A stretch of DNA of 7,217 nt, taken from Bacteroidota bacterium (GTDB taxonomy: Bacteria > Bacteroidota > Bacteroidia > NS11-12g > UBA955). Made by a program: the position numbers and the translations under genes. Shown here piece after piece: positions 6,403 to 7,217 of this stretch. Numbering within the stretch: position 1 is the first letter of the stretch; every line of letters starts with the position of its first letter. Below the pieces are notes generated by a model. The model searched no databases, was not told the DNA's origin, and saw nothing but the letters and a program-made list of their open reading frames with translations. Location: contig CANFUB010000126.1 in the NCBI GenBank assembly GCA_947450015.1, positions 1-7,217 on the forward strand, written 5' to 3'.

Positions 6403-7092
6403 ATGAGTCAAGAAATTAAGAAACGCCCTAGCTTCAAAGTTATGGGCGTTTTGTTTTTAGTATTTGTATTACCTGTTTTATGGATAATGCTCAATAAAAC
6501 TGGTGTACACTATTCAAAACCCCTCCCTATATTAGGAGAACGCGAATTAGCACCCAATGGCGATACCATTTATCACACCATTGCAGACTTTAGATTGGTG
6601 AATCAAAATGGCGACAGCGTAACACTCGATACCTACAAAGACAAAATCATTTTGGTGAGTTTCTTTTTTGCGAGTTGCGAAACGGTTTGTCCTAAAATGA
6701 ATGAATTTATCAGTCAGCATATTTACAGAGAATTCGCCAAAGACAACAATATCCAATTTTTAAGCTTTACTGTAGACCCTGAACACGACAGTGCTGCAGT
6801 GCTTTTAAAATATGCGGAAAAATACGGTGCTAAATTTCCGAATTGGCAATTTATCACTGGTAACAGAAAACGCATCTACGATCTCGCTGCTACAAGCTTC
6901 CTTATCCCTGGGGCTCAAAGTGCACACCAAGGCATGTTTCACAGCAACCAAATGGTATTGATCGATAAAAATTTGAGAATAAGAGGCGCTTTCGAAACCG
7001 GCGGACAATTAGATAAAAGTGGCATCATCGATGCTGTTAGAAACCTTAAATTAGAATATAAGAAAAATGAAAACCATACAGAAAAACGATAA
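6403..7092 (+). CDS. SCO1/SenC/PrrC family copper chaperone for CuA assembly
   Basis: Thioredoxin-fold protein anchored in the membrane with its domain in the periplasm; SCO proteins bind copper and deliver it to, or reduce the cysteines of, the CuA site of subunit II. The 229 residues start with a basic tail, then one membrane helix (about 11-30), then the SCO domain. The copper-binding set is complete: C92 and C96 in SCETVCPKM, and H180 in GMFHSNQMVLID. SFTVDPEHD (121-129) is another family hallmark. No lipobox Cys is seen, so it is a signal-anchor protein rather than a lipoprotein. It starts 6 bp after coxD, and its last 26 bp overlap the DUF420 gene. Its place directly behind the oxidase genes fits a dedicated CuA assembly factor. 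Confidence 0.93.
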   Translation: MSQEIKKRPSFKVMGVLFLVFVLPVLWIMLNKTGVHYSKPLPILGERELAPNGDTIYHTIADFRLVNQNGDSVTLDTYKDKIILVSFFFASCETVCPKMNEFISQHIYREFAKDNNIQFLSFTVDPEHDSAAVLLKYAEKYGAKFPNWQFITGNRKRIYDLAATSFLIPGAQSAHQGMFHSNQMVLIDKNLRIRGAFETGGQLDKSGIIDAVRNLKLEYKKNENHTEKR

Positions 7093-7217
7093 GCTCGCCA
7101 ATATCATCATCCTTACACTTTCAGTAGTTGTGTTTGCATTAGTGGTGTTAATGCGCAAGGTTAAAATTGATTTAGGCTTCGGTTTCGATACCCACATTTT
7201 TCCTCAATTAAGTGCCT
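7067..7217 (+). CDS. DUF420 family membrane protein, 3' partial
   Basis: The frame opens with ATG 7067, inside the 3' end of the SCO gene (26 bp overlap, different frame), and runs uninterrupted to the window edge. The 50 visible residues have a short basic/polar start, one strong hydrophobic helix (about 10-29), a basic turn (RKVKID), then DTHIFPQLSA. The pattern of helix, short loop and a (L/F)PxLNA-like segment matches the N-terminus of DUF420 proteins, which commonly follow SCO genes in Bacteroidota oxidase clusters. A DUF420 protein, CtaM, is reported to be needed for aa3-type oxidase function in Staphylococcus aureus, so an oxidase assembly role is plausible. Only the first helix is visible, so the family call depends partly on context. 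Confidence 0.7.
   Translation, partial: MKTIQKNDKLANIIILTLSVVVFALVVLMRKVKIDLGFGFDTHIFPQLSA

Overview
The window is a single co-directional (+ strand) gene cluster for an aa3-type (A-family) cytochrome c oxidase and its assembly factors. Gene content and order, AT-rich DNA, start codons without Shine-Dalgarno sequences, and family-specific protein wording (CoxB CuA loop, CtaA with a long first loop, two tandem subunit III genes) all point to Bacteroidota, probably a Chitinophagales/Sphingobacteriia-like member. The lineage call is inference from remembered family features, not from a search.

Layout: the window opens inside coxB (subunit II, CuA domain, 5' end missing), then coxA (subunit I, heme a and heme a3-CuB), ctaA (heme A synthase), ctaB (heme O synthase), a short subunit III-like gene, coxC (subunit III), coxD (prokaryotic subunit IV), a SCO1/SenC copper chaperone, and the first 50 codons of a DUF420 membrane protein cut by the window end. 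Gaps are 6 to 55 bp, and two gene pairs overlap (ctaA/ctaB by 20 bp, sco/DUF420 by 26 bp), so this looks like one operon. No stretch of 300 bases lacks a gene, and no RNA gene, mobile element, CRISPR array or convincing promoter or terminator was seen.

How the genes work together: CtaB farnesylates heme b to heme O and CtaA oxidises heme O to heme A, which is inserted into CoxA. The SCO protein is expected to deliver copper to the CuA site of CoxB, and DUF420 proteins are linked to oxidase assembly. CoxA, CoxB, the subunit III proteins and CoxD form the proton-pumping terminal oxidase. No CxxCH heme c motif occurs in any protein here, so the electron donor must be encoded elsewhere; in Bacteroidota this is typically the alternative complex III, often encoded just upstream (not visible).

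The system itself is well known. The points worth a second look are residue-level: a long charged helical insertion in CoxB, Lys in place of the Mg-site Glu in the CuA loop, Asn in place of a conserved heme-ligand His in CtaA with a greatly enlarged first loop, two dissimilar subunit III proteins that differ at their key acidic positions, and His-rich N-termini on CoxA and CoxD.
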